Origin: Streptomyces sp. NBC_01232
GTDB taxonomy: Bacteria; Actinomycetota; Actinomycetes; Streptomycetales; Streptomycetaceae
Assembly: GCF_035989885.1 (NCBI RefSeq)
Contig: NZ_CP108518.1
Span: 4,451,501-4,515,500 of the forward strand
Direction of reading: 5' to 3'
DNA: 64,000 nt
Made by a program: the position numbers and the translations under genes. Below are positions 8,703 through 16,940 of this stretch, one piece after another. Below the pieces are notes generated by a model, which worked only from the letters and a program-made list of their open reading frames with translations, had not been told where the DNA came from and ran no database searches. Every line of letters begins with the position of its first letter. The first letter of the stretch is position 1.

Positions 8703-10073
8703 ATGGGCAAGCTCTCGATCGACCAATTGCGGGAACGGGTACGCGGGGCGGTCGTCACCCCGGACGACGAGTCCTACGACGAGGCGCGCAAGGTCCACAA
8801 CGCCATGATCGACCGGAGACCGGCCGCCGTCGTGCACTGCGCCAACGCCGGCGACGTCATGGCCGCGGTCGACTTCGCCCGCGAGAACGGGCTCGACCTC
8901 GCGGTGCGGGGCGGCGGGCACAGCGTGCCCGGCTTCGGCACCTGCGACGGTGGCGTGGTGGCCGACCTGTCCGGGATGCGGGGCGTCCGCGTCGACGCCG
9001 CGGGGCGCACCGCCCGCGCGGAGGGCGGAGCGACCTGGGGCGACTTCAACGCGGCCACGTACCCCTTCGGACTGGCCACGACCGGCGGGATCATCTCCAC
9101 CACCGGCATCGGCGGGCTCACCCTCGGCGGCGGCATCGGCTATCTGGCCCGCGGGCTCGGTCTGAGCTGCGACAACCTGGTGTCGGCCGATGTGGTGACC
9201 GCGGACGGCCGGCTCGTCGTGGCGAGCGAGGAGGAGAACGCGGACCTCTTCTGGGCGCTGCGCGGCGGCGGGGGCAACTTCGGCGCGGTGACCTCCTTCG
9301 AGTACCGGCTGAGCCCCGTCAAGGACATCTACGGCGGGCCGATGCTCTTCGAGCTGGAGGACGCCCCCACCGTGCTGCGTTCCTTCGCCGACCACATCGC
9401 CGGTGCGCCGGAGGAACTCGGCGGGTTCCCGGCCTTCCAGATCGCCCCGCCGCTCCCGTTCATCCCGGCTGACCGGCACGGCGACACGTTCGCGCTGATC
9501 GTGGCGTGCTGGTCGGGGCCGCTCGACGAGGGGGAGCGCGCCCTGCGCGCCTTCCACGACTTCGCGCCGGTGGTCGCCGAGCACGTGGGCCCGATGCCGT
9601 ACCCGGCGCTCAACAGCGCCTTCGACGCGCTCGTGCCGCCCGGTCTCCAGCACTACTGGAAGGCCAACTTCGTGTCCGAGCTCAGCGACGCCGCGATCGA
9701 GGCGCACGTGCGGCACGCGCCGGGCCTGCCCGCCGTGAACTCGACGGTCCACATCTACCCGATCAACGGCGCCTGTCACCGCGTCGCACCGGACGCGACG
9801 TCCTTCGCGTACCGCGACGCCTCGTTCGCCACGGTGATAGCCGGGATGTGGCCCGACCCGGACACCAACGAGGCGGGTACGGCCTGGGTGCGCGACTACT
9901 ACGAGGCGACCGCCCCGCACTCCGAGGAGGGCGGCTACATCAACTTCATGGCCGATGACGACCAGGACCGGATCCGGGCCAACTACAAGGGCAACTACGA
10001 CCGGTTGGTGGCGGTGAAGCGCGCCTACGACCCGGAGAACCTGTTCCACCTGAACCAGAACATCCGGCCGTAG
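8703..10073 (+). CDS. FAD-linked oxidoreductase of the berberine-bridge (BBE) family
   Basis: A 456-aa PCMH-fold flavoprotein. The FAD-attachment segment is RGGGHSVPGFGTCDGG with the His that forms the 8-alpha-histidyl bond. The second flavin region is STTGIGGLTLGGGIGYL and lacks the Cys of bicovalent members, so only single covalent attachment is predicted. The C-terminal BBE motif is YDPENLFHLNQNI. GGAG at 8691-8694 is 8 nt from the ATG at 8703, which I prefer to the ATG at 8697. It oxidises an unknown small molecule. Probably an operon with the ABM protein upstream. Confidence 0.9.
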   Translation: MGKLSIDQLRERVRGAVVTPDDESYDEARKVHNAMIDRRPAAVVHCANAGDVMAAVDFARENGLDLAVRGGGHSVPGFGTCDGGVVADLSGMRGVRVDAAGRTARAEGGATWGDFNAATYPFGLATTGGIISTTGIGGLTLGGGIGYLARGLGLSCDNLVSADVVTADGRLVVASEEENADLFWALRGGGGNFGAVTSFEYRLSPVKDIYGGPMLFELEDAPTVLRSFADHIAGAPEELGGFPAFQIAPPLPFIPADRHGDTFALIVACWSGPLDEGERALRAFHDFAPVVAEHVGPMPYPALNSAFDALVPPGLQHYWKANFVSELSDAAIEAHVRHAPGLPAVNSTVHIYPINGACHRVAPDATSFAYRDASFATVIAGMWPDPDTNEAGTAWVRDYYEATAPHSEEGGYINFMADDDQDRIRANYKGNYDRLVAVKRAYDPENLFHLNQNIRP

Positions 10074-10099
10074 GGAGCGCGCCGGCCTGTTGTACCTGT

Positions 10100-10131
10100 G
10101 GGGTGGGTCTGCCCGTCGGCGGACCCACCCC
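10100..10131 (+). terminator. hairpin terminator of the FAD oxidoreductase
   Basis: A 10-bp perfect stem (GGGGTGGGTC / GACCCACCCC), 27 bp after the stop. Confidence 0.75.
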
Positions 10132-10234
10132 GTACGCATGCGCGCGCGACGGTGCGGTGTCCGCCGTGCGGCTGCGCCGCCTGCTGCGGTGCTGACCGGC
10201 CGATCTGCCGGTCGCTCCCGCACCCGCGTACGGG

Positions 10235-10266
10235 AGGACCCCGCCCGGGAAGCCGGGCGGGGTCCT
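10235..10266 (-). terminator. hairpin terminator of the CLC gene
   Basis: A 14-bp perfect stem (AGGACCCCGCCCGG / CCGGGCGGGGTCCT) with a 4-nt loop, just downstream of the CLC stop at 10289. Confidence 0.75.
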
Positions 10267-10288
10267 GCGTGTCGGCCGGGGCCGTCGA

Positions 10289-11665
10289 CTACTCCGCCGC
10301 GGGCGCCGCGGCCGTGGCCGGTACGGGGGGCAGCTCGGGGATCGGGGGCCCCACGGGCAGCAGCTCGGTGACGACGAAGGCGACCACGGCCGAGATGATC
10401 ACGACCGGGATCATCGCGGTGCCGCCGAGCATCAGGACGACCATCACCACGCTGCTCACCGGCAGCCGCAGCGCGCTGGCGGCGGTCGCCGCCATTCCCG
10501 CCCCCATCGCCGGCACGATGCCGAGACCGGGCAGCGGCCCGAGCAGGACTCCCGCGACGGCGCCGAGGCAGAGCGCCGGGAAGACGGGGCCACCGCGCAG
10601 GCTGCCGAGGCAGATGGCGTAAGCGGCGCCCTTGAAGAGGAGGATGCCGATCAGCGCGCCCACGCCCCAGGAGTGCGGGTCGGCGGCCAGCTTGCCGATG
10701 GCCGCCTGCCCCGACCCGGTGACATCGGCGGGCGAGAGCCCGGTGATGAGCGCGTAGAGGCTGGCGCAGGCCGCGGCGGCCAGGGCGCACTGGACGGTGC
10801 GCAGGAGGGGCCGCTCGAGCACGTACGCGGCGATCAGGCGGGCCCCGGTCAGTATGGGGTGCAGGGCGAGCGCGAGGGCCGCGGCGATGGCAACCGCCCA
10901 GAGCACGTCGGGCACGTCCAGGTGGGGCACGGGGACGCCCAGATCGAGCTTCAGGCTGCCGACCGGCAGCCCGGTCCAGCGGCCGAGACCCGTGAACACC
11001 AGGTCGCCGACCCCGGCGGACAGCAGGGACGGCAGCATCACCGCGAACAGCTGCGGCCCGCCCACGCCCGCCACCTCGATCAGCAGCACCGCGGCGATCA
11101 GCGGATTCCCGAAGATCGTGGCGATGGCGGCGGCGGCGCCGGCCGCGCCCACGAGGGCGGTGCCCTGCGGGGTCACGGGCGCCTGCGAGAGGTTGCGGAA
11201 CAGCAGGGCCAGCCCGCCGCCGAGGGCGATCAGCGGGGCCTCCGGGCCCAGCACCGCGCCGAGCGGCAGACTGGCCACGGCCGCGATCACGACGCCGGGA
11301 AGGTAGGAGGCCGAGGCCCCGCCGGTCTGCAGGCCGGCCGCGGGGAGGTGACCGCCGTTGCCGCGCATGTGCGGGACGACCAGGCCGACCACGATGCCGG
11401 CGACGAGCAGCAGGGGGAGCGGCCACCACCACGGCGGGGCGTCCCAGCCCAGGGCCTCGGGGAGGTCCGTCCACATCAGGTGTTCCATCTTGTGCAGCGC
11501 CGCGAGGAACCAGAACGACGCGAGGGAGACCGGGATGCTGATGAGCCCGCAGAAGATCAGCAGCTTGAGGTAGCCGGGGCTGCGGAGGGTCTGCCTGAGG
11601 ACGTCGGCCTCCTGCGGCTGCGTTCCGCCGGGGGGCGGTTCGGATCGAGGGCGCGACTGCGGCAT
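10289..11665 (-). CDS. CLC-family chloride channel / H+-Cl- antiporter
   Basis: A 458-aa integral membrane protein with 10 or more hydrophobic helices. The CLC signature is seen as GPEAPLIALGGG, with the gating Glu at the position of the GREGP motif. GNPLIAAVLLIEVAG and GGPVFPALCLGAVAG correspond to the later conserved segments. The first GSGIP-type motif is degenerate (GNGGHLP), so transport stoichiometry and selectivity are uncertain. The ATG has GGAAG upstream. It lies 55 bp downstream of a K+ channel gene on the same strand, a plausible ion-homeostasis operon. Confidence 0.88.
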   Translation of the reverse strand: MPQSRPRSEPPPGGTQPQEADVLRQTLRSPGYLKLLIFCGLISIPVSLASFWFLAALHKMEHLMWTDLPEALGWDAPPWWWPLPLLLVAGIVVGLVVPHMRGNGGHLPAAGLQTGGASASYLPGVVIAAVASLPLGAVLGPEAPLIALGGGLALLFRNLSQAPVTPQGTALVGAAGAAAAIATIFGNPLIAAVLLIEVAGVGGPQLFAVMLPSLLSAGVGDLVFTGLGRWTGLPVGSLKLDLGVPVPHLDVPDVLWAVAIAAALALALHPILTGARLIAAYVLERPLLRTVQCALAAAACASLYALITGLSPADVTGSGQAAIGKLAADPHSWGVGALIGILLFKGAAYAICLGSLRGGPVFPALCLGAVAGVLLGPLPGLGIVPAMGAGMAATAASALRLPVSSVVMVVLMLGGTAMIPVVIISAVVAFVVTELLPVGPPIPELPPVPATAAAPAAE

Positions 11666-11720
11666 GGCTCACTTCCTTTCCGCTTCCTCGATGGTCCACC
11701 TCGGGGGCGCACTTCGCCGC

Positions 11721-12269
11721 TCAGGGCTCGTCGTCCGGGCCGGGGGGCGGCGAACTGCGCCTGTGGATGCCGATTTTGACCGCGCCGACGAGCGCTTTGG
11801 CGATCACTCCGATGAGGATCAGGTCGGCGACCATCTGGAAGGTGACCAGCACCCGGCCGCCCTCGGTGGTGGGGACGATGTCCCCGAATCCCACGGTGGC
11901 GAAGGTGGTGATCGTGAAGTAGAGGGCGTCCGTGCGGGTCAGCGGCTCCGAGAAGGAGGTGGGGTCCTGTGCGGCGAGCAGGTAGTACGTCGCCGAGAAC
12001 AGCACCAGGAACAGCGGTACACCGGTGGCCAGCGCCTCCAGTGCGCGCATCCGCGGGAACTGCGCGTGGGCGACGGCGGCGATCTGCCAGGCCGTCAGCA
12101 GCCCGAAGACCACGAGGCCGAGCACGAGCGTCATGACGGTGGTGATACCGAACCCGCCCTCCAGGGGCGCCACGTAGTAGAGCCCCGTGAGGAGCGCGAC
12201 CGAGAGCACCGAGCGCAGCAGGTGGCCCAGCAGGACGCGCCGGCGCTGATCGGCTGCGTTGCGTTCCAT
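11721..12269 (-). CDS. two-TM-type potassium channel
   Basis: A 182-aa protein with about four hydrophobic segments. The pore loop is TITTFATVGFGDIVPTT, where TVGFG is the K+ selectivity filter in a conservative Tyr-to-Phe form. A final inner helix and a short basic/Pro tail follow, with no RCK domain. The ATG at 12269 (MERNAADQ) is chosen over an upstream in-frame start. Likely a small voltage-independent K+ channel. It precedes the CLC gene, suggesting paired K+/Cl- flux. Confidence 0.85.
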   Translation of the reverse strand: MERNAADQRRRVLLGHLLRSVLSVALLTGLYYVAPLEGGFGITTVMTLVLGLVVFGLLTAWQIAAVAHAQFPRMRALEALATGVPLFLVLFSATYYLLAAQDPTSFSEPLTRTDALYFTITTFATVGFGDIVPTTEGGRVLVTFQMVADLILIGVIAKALVGAVKIGIHRRSSPPPGPDDEP

Positions 12270-12382
12270 GCCTTCAGGAGAACGGCCCGGAGTCCGTCGC
12301 GCGACCGGAGCCGGTCCTCCGCATGCGGACCGCCGGGGCCGCCTGTATGAATGAAGGACCACGCGCATGATCGGAGTCGGGC

Positions 12383-12772
12383 ATGGACGATTACCCGCTT
12401 CTCAATTTCTTCTGGACGATGATGTGGTTCTTCCTGTGGGTCATGTGGTTCTTCCTCCTCTTCAAGGTCATCACGGACATCTTCCGTGACCACACCCTTG
12501 GCGGCTGGGGGAAGACGGGCTGGCTCATCCTGGTGCTGGTGCTGCCGTTCCTCGGCATCTTCGTGTACCTGATCGTCCGCGGGCACAGCATGCACGAACG
12601 GGACCGGAAGCAGGCCGAGGAGCAGCAGGCGGCCTTCCGTTCCTACGTGCAGAGGACGGCCGGGAGCGGCGGCGGCTCGGCGGACGAGCTGCACAAACTC
12701 TCCGCGCTCAAGGACAAGGGCGACATCACCCAGGAGGAATTCGACCGGGCCAAGGCCAAGATCCTGGCCTGA
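12383..12772 (+). CDS. PLDc_N-like membrane protein with C-terminal SHOCT domain
   Basis: A 129-aa protein. Residues 8-30 and 44-66 are membrane helices, with an HTLGGWGKTGWLI linker as in PLDc_N modules. A charged helix leads to a SHOCT domain (residues 100-129, ELHKLSALKDKGDITQEEFDRAK in parts). SHOCT modules typically mediate oligomerisation or tethering. It is divergent from the K+ channel. No enzymatic residues are seen. Confidence 0.75.
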   Translation: MDDYPLLNFFWTMMWFFLWVMWFFLLFKVITDIFRDHTLGGWGKTGWLILVLVLPFLGIFVYLIVRGHSMHERDRKQAEEQQAAFRSYVQRTAGSGGGSADELHKLSALKDKGDITQEEFDRAKAKILA

Positions 12773-12842
12773 CGCCCGGGGCGCGCGAGTGGTCCGGTTG
12801 CCGATAATCCGCGACGGATCGATCCTGGTTACCCTGGCAGGC

Positions 12843-13328
12843 ATGACGGCCATGGCACCCACGCGCACCGAACCGGACCTGTCCTTCCTCCTGGACCACA
12901 CCAGTCACGTGCTGCGGACGCAGATGAGCGCGCGGCTCGGCGAGATCGGGCTCACCCCGCGGATGCACTGCGTCCTGGTCCACGCCCTGGAGGGGGAGCG
13001 CACCCAGGCGCAGCTCGCCGAGATCGGCGACATGGACAAGACCACGATGGTGGTGACCGTCGACGCGCTGGAGAAGGCCGGTCTGGCCGAGCGCCGGCCT
13101 TCCAGTACCGACCGGCGGGCGCGGGTCATCGCCGTGACCGAGGAGGGGGTGAAGGTCGCGAAGGAGAGCCAGAAGATCGTCGACCGGGTTCACGAGGGTG
13201 CCCTCGGCGCCCTGCCCGAGGACGAGCGCGAGATGTTGCTCCGGGCGTTGAACCGGCTGGTCACGGGGCATCTGGAGACGCCGGTCGAAGGTGCGCGTCC
13301 GGCCCGGCGGGCCCGTCAGAAAGGGTAG
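12843..13328 (+). CDS. MarR-family transcriptional regulator
   Basis: A 161-aa winged-helix regulator. The wHTH reads QAQLAEIGDMDKTTMVVTVDALEKAGLAERR, and the wing is STDRRARVIAVTEEG. The ATG at 12843 is tentative; another ATG lies 9 nt downstream. It precedes a drug-exporter gene by 111 bp in the same orientation, with a perfect palindrome between them, so it probably represses the exporter and responds to its substrates. Confidence 0.88.
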   Translation: MTAMAPTRTEPDLSFLLDHTSHVLRTQMSARLGEIGLTPRMHCVLVHALEGERTQAQLAEIGDMDKTTMVVTVDALEKAGLAERRPSSTDRRARVIAVTEEGVKVAKESQKIVDRVHEGALGALPEDEREMLLRALNRLVTGHLETPVEGARPARRARQKG

Positions 13329-13371
13329 TCGAGGGTGCTCGTGAAGCGCCCGCCCAGCTTGGATCCGTAAA

Positions 13372-13395
13372 AGATAGTCTGCAACGGAACTATCT
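13372..13395. promoter_or_regulatory. likely MarR operator before the MFS exporter
   Basis: AGATAGT-N10-ACTATCT, a perfect 7-bp inverted repeat with 17-bp centre-to-centre spacing, 45 bp upstream of the exporter start. The surroundings are AT-richer than the genome. Size and placement suit a MarR dimer. Confidence 0.6.
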
Positions 13396-13439
13396 GTTAC
13401 GGTCTCTCTTGTTGCCTCCCGACGACAGGAGAGATCGCC

Positions 13440-14921
13440 GTGCCCACCACCGCCCCGCCCCCTTCCCCCTCTCTCTCGCGCTCCCGCCGGCCGGCCCTGG
13501 GCGTCCTGGCCACCGGGATGCTGATGACGGTCCTCGACGGCAGCATCGTGACCGTCGCGATGCCCGCCATCCAGGGCGACCTCGGATTCACTCCGGTCGG
13601 GCTCAGCTGGGTCGTCAACGCCTACCTCATCGCCTTCGGCTCGCTGCTCCTGCTCGCCGGCCGCCTCGGTGACCTGATCGGCCGCAAGCGGATGTTCCTC
13701 GCGGGGACCGCGGTGTTCACCGCCTCCTCGCTGCTGGCCGGCTTCGCCACCTCGCCCGAGATGCTGATAGCGGCCCGTTTCCTGCAGGGCGCCGGCAGCG
13801 CGATGGCCTCCGCCGTCAGTCTCGGCATCCTCGTCACGCTCTTCACCGGACCGCGCGAACGGGCCGGCGCCATCGGGGTCTTCAGCTTCACCGGCGCGGC
13901 CGGAGCCTCCCTCGGACAGGTCCTCGGCGGTGTCCTCACCGACGCGCTGACCTGGAACTGGATCTTCTTCATCAATCTGCCCATCGGCATCGCGGTGTTC
14001 CTCATCGCCCTCCCGGCCCTGCCGGGCGACCGCGGGCTGGGCCTTACGGCGGGCGCGGACGCCCTCGGCGCGCTGCTCGTCACGTCGGGCCTGATGCTCG
14101 GGATCTACACGGTCGTCAAGATCGAGACATACGGGGCCGGTTCGGCCCGCACCCTCGGCCTCGGCGCCCTCGCGCTCGCCCTGCTCGCCGGGTTCCTCGT
14201 CCGCCAGGCCACCGCACGCAATCCGCTCATGCCGCTGCGGATCTTCCGCTCCCGCAGCGTCCTCGGCGCCAACCTGGTCCAGATGCTGATGGTCGCCGCT
14301 CTGTTCTCCTTCCAGATACTCGTCGCGCTCTACATGCAGAACGTGCTCGGGTACTCCGCCTCCGCGACCGGTCTCGCGATGCTGCCGGCCGCCGCCGTCA
14401 TCGGACTGGTGTCCCTCACGGTCTCGGCCCGGCTGAACTCCCGCTTCGGCGAGCGCAGGGTGCTGCTGGCCGGTCTGGTCCTGCTGGTCGGCGTACTCGG
14501 CCTGCTGACCCGCGTACCCGGACGGGCCGACCAGGCCGACTACCTCACGGACCTGCTCCCGGTGATGCTCCTCGCCGCCGGGTTCGGCCTCGCGCTCCCC
14601 GCCCTGACATCGCTGGGCATGTCCGGGGCGAAGGAAGCCGACGCGGGCCTGGCCTCCGGCCTCTTCAACACCACCCAGCAGATCGGCATGGCGCTGGGCA
14701 TCGCGGTCCTCTCCACCCTGGCCGCCGCCCGCACCGAGTCCCTCACCGCGTCCGGCCGTCCCGTCCCCGAGGCCCTGACCGGCGGATACCACCTGGCCTT
14801 CGCGGTCGGCGCCGCCCTGATCCTGGCCGCTCTGGCCATCGCCCTCACGATCCTGCGCGGTCCGAAGGGCTCCTCGCGGCCGGTCACGGCCGGGCGCGGG
14901 ACGCAGCTCGCGGGCCTGTGA
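13440..14921 (+). CDS. MFS drug-resistance transporter, DHA2 (EmrB/QacA) family, 14 TM
   Basis: A 493-aa inner-membrane proton-coupled exporter with 14 predicted helices. Motif A is GRLGDLIGRKRMFL, motif C-type glycine-rich helix is GAAGASLGQVLGGVLTD, and the acidic TM1 motif is LDGSIVTVAMPAI. Start is GTG at 13440. The pairing with the upstream MarR gene and the palindrome suggests inducible export of a toxic compound. The substrate is unknown. Confidence 0.92.
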   Translation: MPTTAPPPSPSLSRSRRPALGVLATGMLMTVLDGSIVTVAMPAIQGDLGFTPVGLSWVVNAYLIAFGSLLLLAGRLGDLIGRKRMFLAGTAVFTASSLLAGFATSPEMLIAARFLQGAGSAMASAVSLGILVTLFTGPRERAGAIGVFSFTGAAGASLGQVLGGVLTDALTWNWIFFINLPIGIAVFLIALPALPGDRGLGLTAGADALGALLVTSGLMLGIYTVVKIETYGAGSARTLGLGALALALLAGFLVRQATARNPLMPLRIFRSRSVLGANLVQMLMVAALFSFQILVALYMQNVLGYSASATGLAMLPAAAVIGLVSLTVSARLNSRFGERRVLLAGLVLLVGVLGLLTRVPGRADQADYLTDLLPVMLLAAGFGLALPALTSLGMSGAKEADAGLASGLFNTTQQIGMALGIAVLSTLAAARTESLTASGRPVPEALTGGYHLAFAVGAALILAALAIALTILRGPKGSSRPVTAGRGTQLAGL

Positions 14922-14948
14922 CACCGGGGCCGTAGGGGCCGGGGCGGA

Positions 14949-15398
14949 TCACCGCTCCGGTCCCGCCTCCACGTTGTGGGTCATGCGCTCCAGGACCGAG
15001 ACGGCGGTGAGGTACTCCTCGCGCGTGATCCCCCGCGCCGACCGCTCGCGGAAGGCGCCCATCCGGCGCGCGGCCTCGGCGAGGAGGGCGCGGCCGTCGT
15101 CGGTCAGGGCGAGGCGGTCCGGCCGGGGGCGGGTCAGCCGGCCGTCGGCGAGGAGCGCCGCGACGGTGGCCGACAGGGCCGAGGTGCCGTCGCCGACGGC
15201 CAGGGCGGTCGCAAGGCCGGCGTCGGTGGCTCGCGCGTCGTCCCGGACGGCGTTGAGGACCTGCCAGCCGAGCCGGGTGAGACCGAACGCGGCGAGCGCG
15301 GAGTCCATGGATGCGGTCAGGGCCCGGTCCGTGCGGTTCAGCCAGTAGCCGATGGGCTTCACGCCCTGCTCCACGTCCCGTTTCGTGTCCTGCTTCAT
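14949..15398 (-). CDS. MarR-like winged-helix regulator
   Basis: A 149-aa protein starting MKQDTKRDVEQGVKP, with AAGGAG 6 nt before the ATG, which fixes the start. The fold is MarR-like (FGLTRLGWQVLNAVRDD, ALAVGDGTSALSATVAALLADGRLTR, LALTDDGRALL). It sits 35 bp downstream of the NmrA-type reductase on the same strand, so the two are probably co-transcribed. Confidence 0.8.
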   Translation of the reverse strand: MKQDTKRDVEQGVKPIGYWLNRTDRALTASMDSALAAFGLTRLGWQVLNAVRDDARATDAGLATALAVGDGTSALSATVAALLADGRLTRPRPDRLALTDDGRALLAEAARRMGAFRERSARGITREEYLTAVSVLERMTHNVEAGPER

Positions 15399-15433
15399 GT
15401 CCTGCTCCTTCTGGGGGGCCGCCGGTCGGCGGG

Positions 15434-16276
15434 TCAGTGGCCGGTGAAGGCGTCCGCGTTCTCGCGGGCCCACTGCCGGTAGGTGCGGGCGGGTACGCCG
15501 AGGAGGGTCTCGGTGGTGTCGCCGAGGGGCGCGGGTCCGTGGTCGGCGGCCTCCCACAGGTCGAGCAGCGAGGAGACCATCGGGGCCGGCATGTGACGGC
15601 CCATCTGCTGTTCCGCCTCGGCGCGGGTGATGTGCTCGACCGGGACCGGGCGGTCGAGGGCCTGCGAGAGGGCGGCCAGCTGCGCGCGGAAGGTGAGCGA
15701 TTCGGGGCCGGTCAGGGTGAGCGAGCGGCCGGTGAGGGAGCCGCCGGTCAGGGCCTCCACTGCGATGTCGGCGATGTCCTCGGGATGGATGGGCGCGATC
15801 TGCGCGTCCGGGTAGGCGAGCGGGACCGCCGCCGACCGGCCGATGGTCCGGGCCCAGCCCAGTGAGTTGCTGGCGAAGGCGTCGGGACGCAGGAAGGTGC
15901 AGGTGAGACCGGAGCCGGCGAGGGCGCGCTCGACCTGGAGGCTGTGGCGCGCGAGCGGGTCGCTCTCGGCGCCGGGGGCGAGCACCGACGCCGAGGACAG
16001 CAGGACGACGTGCTCGACCCCGGCGGCCTCGGCGGCCTTGACCAGGTCGTGGATGCCGGCGGGCTGGGGGTAGAGGAACACCTGGCGGATCCCGCGGAGC
16101 GCGGCGGCGAAGGTTTCCGGCCGGTCGAGGACGAGCTCGACGGTCTCGACCCCCGCCGGGACGGTCAGTTCGGCGGGGCGGGCGCTGGCGGCGCGGACGG
16201 GCAGGCCGGCGGAGTGCAGACGGTCGAGGACCGCGCGGCCGACCGTGCCACGGGCGCCGGTGATGAGGACGGTCAC
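15434..16276 (-). CDS. NmrA-like NAD(P)-binding oxidoreductase
   Basis: A 280-aa atypical SDR. The N-terminal Rossmann motif is VLITGARGTVGRAVLD and the substrate-domain motifs are HVVLLSSASVL and LRPDAFASNSL. The GTG at 16276 with GGAG 6 nt upstream is preferred to the ATG four codons earlier, because that ATG overlaps the Shine-Dalgarno. The SDR catalytic Tyr-x3-Lys is absent, as in NmrA redox sensors and quinone reductases. It is divergent from a MarR gene whose operator-like palindromes lie in between. Confidence 0.88.
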   Translation of the reverse strand: MTVLITGARGTVGRAVLDRLHSAGLPVRAASARPAELTVPAGVETVELVLDRPETFAAALRGIRQVFLYPQPAGIHDLVKAAEAAGVEHVVLLSSASVLAPGAESDPLARHSLQVERALAGSGLTCTFLRPDAFASNSLGWARTIGRSAAVPLAYPDAQIAPIHPEDIADIAVEALTGGSLTGRSLTLTGPESLTFRAQLAALSQALDRPVPVEHITRAEAEQQMGRHMPAPMVSSLLDLWEAADHGPAPLGDTTETLLGVPARTYRQWARENADAFTGH

Positions 16277-16305
16277 GAGAAACTCCATTCATTCGTGGTC
16301 GCATA

Positions 16306-16343
16306 TGCATGCTTACATGCACACGTTTTCATGTCAACACATG
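16306..16343. promoter_or_regulatory. two palindromes between divergent NmrA-like and MarR genes
   Basis: TGCATG-CTTA-CATGCA (16306-16321) and CATGT-CAAC-ACATG (16330-16343) have the same geometry and related half-sites, one helical turn or so apart. This pattern suits a MarR dimer pair controlling both promoters. Confidence 0.6.
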
Positions 16344-16376
16344 CCTGCAGAGACTCACGTATGTACGATGAGGGGC

Positions 16377-16847
16377 ATGACGAAGCACGAGCCGGCGACC
16401 GACGAGGAACTGCTGGACGCCGTGGGCCCGGCCTTCGGGAAGCTGCGGCGCTCCTCGCTCCTGGAGGTCGAGAACCCGATCTCCCAGAAGGACCTGAGCC
16501 GCACCCTGGTCCTCAACATCGTCCTGGAGGCCGAACAGGGCGACGGCCGCGAGATCACCGTCGGCGCCGTCGCCGAGTACCTGGCCGTCGACCCCTCGGT
16601 CGCCAGCCGCATGGTGTCCGACAGCATCTCGGCCGGATACCTCGTCCGCGCCGCCTCCCAGCAGGACGGCCGCCGCACGATCCTTCACCTCAGCCCCGAG
16701 GGCCGGGACATGATGGACCGCTTCCGGCGGCACCAGCGCGCGGCCTTCGAGTACGTGACGGCCGACTGGACCGAGCGCGAACGCATCGACTTCGCCCGCC
16801 TCATGCTCAAGTACGTCGACGCCCAGAACGCGCTGCGCCACCGCTGA
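16377..16847 (+). CDS. MarR-family transcriptional regulator
   Basis: A 156-aa MarR protein. The recognition region is ITVGAVAEYLAVDPSVASRMVSDSISAGYLVR and the wing is SQQDGRRTILHLSPEG. Start at 16377 (MTKHEPATDEE) is chosen on family alignment; an ATG three codons upstream is possible and no strong ribosome site is visible for either. It is divergent from the oxidoreductase it probably controls. Confidence 0.88.
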   Translation: MTKHEPATDEELLDAVGPAFGKLRRSSLLEVENPISQKDLSRTLVLNIVLEAEQGDGREITVGAVAEYLAVDPSVASRMVSDSISAGYLVRAASQQDGRRTILHLSPEGRDMMDRFRRHQRAAFEYVTADWTERERIDFARLMLKYVDAQNALRHR

Positions 16848-16883
16848 CGGCCGCGCTCCGCGGCCCAGGAGCGCGGGCACAGC

Positions 16884-16913
16884 GCAGCCCCGGGCCGTCG
16901 GGCCCGGGGCTGC
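16884..16913. terminator. bidirectional terminator between MarR and copper oxidase genes
   Basis: A 13-bp perfect stem (GCAGCCCCGGGCC / GGCCCGGGGCTGC) with a 4-nt loop, between convergent stops. Confidence 0.8.
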
Positions 16914-16940
16914 GATGCGGGGCTGTGGTGCGTCCGGCGG

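Noticed and set aside
8643..11699. 1018-codon minus-strand open frame.
   Set aside because: It is antisense to the FAD oxidoreductase and out of frame with the CLC gene; its composition (Arg/Gly/Pro, Val/Glu/Gly blocks) is a high-GC shadow.
12726..14924. 732-codon minus-strand frame.
   Set aside because: Shadow of the MarR and MFS genes; Glu/Gly/Arg-rich with no recognisable motif.
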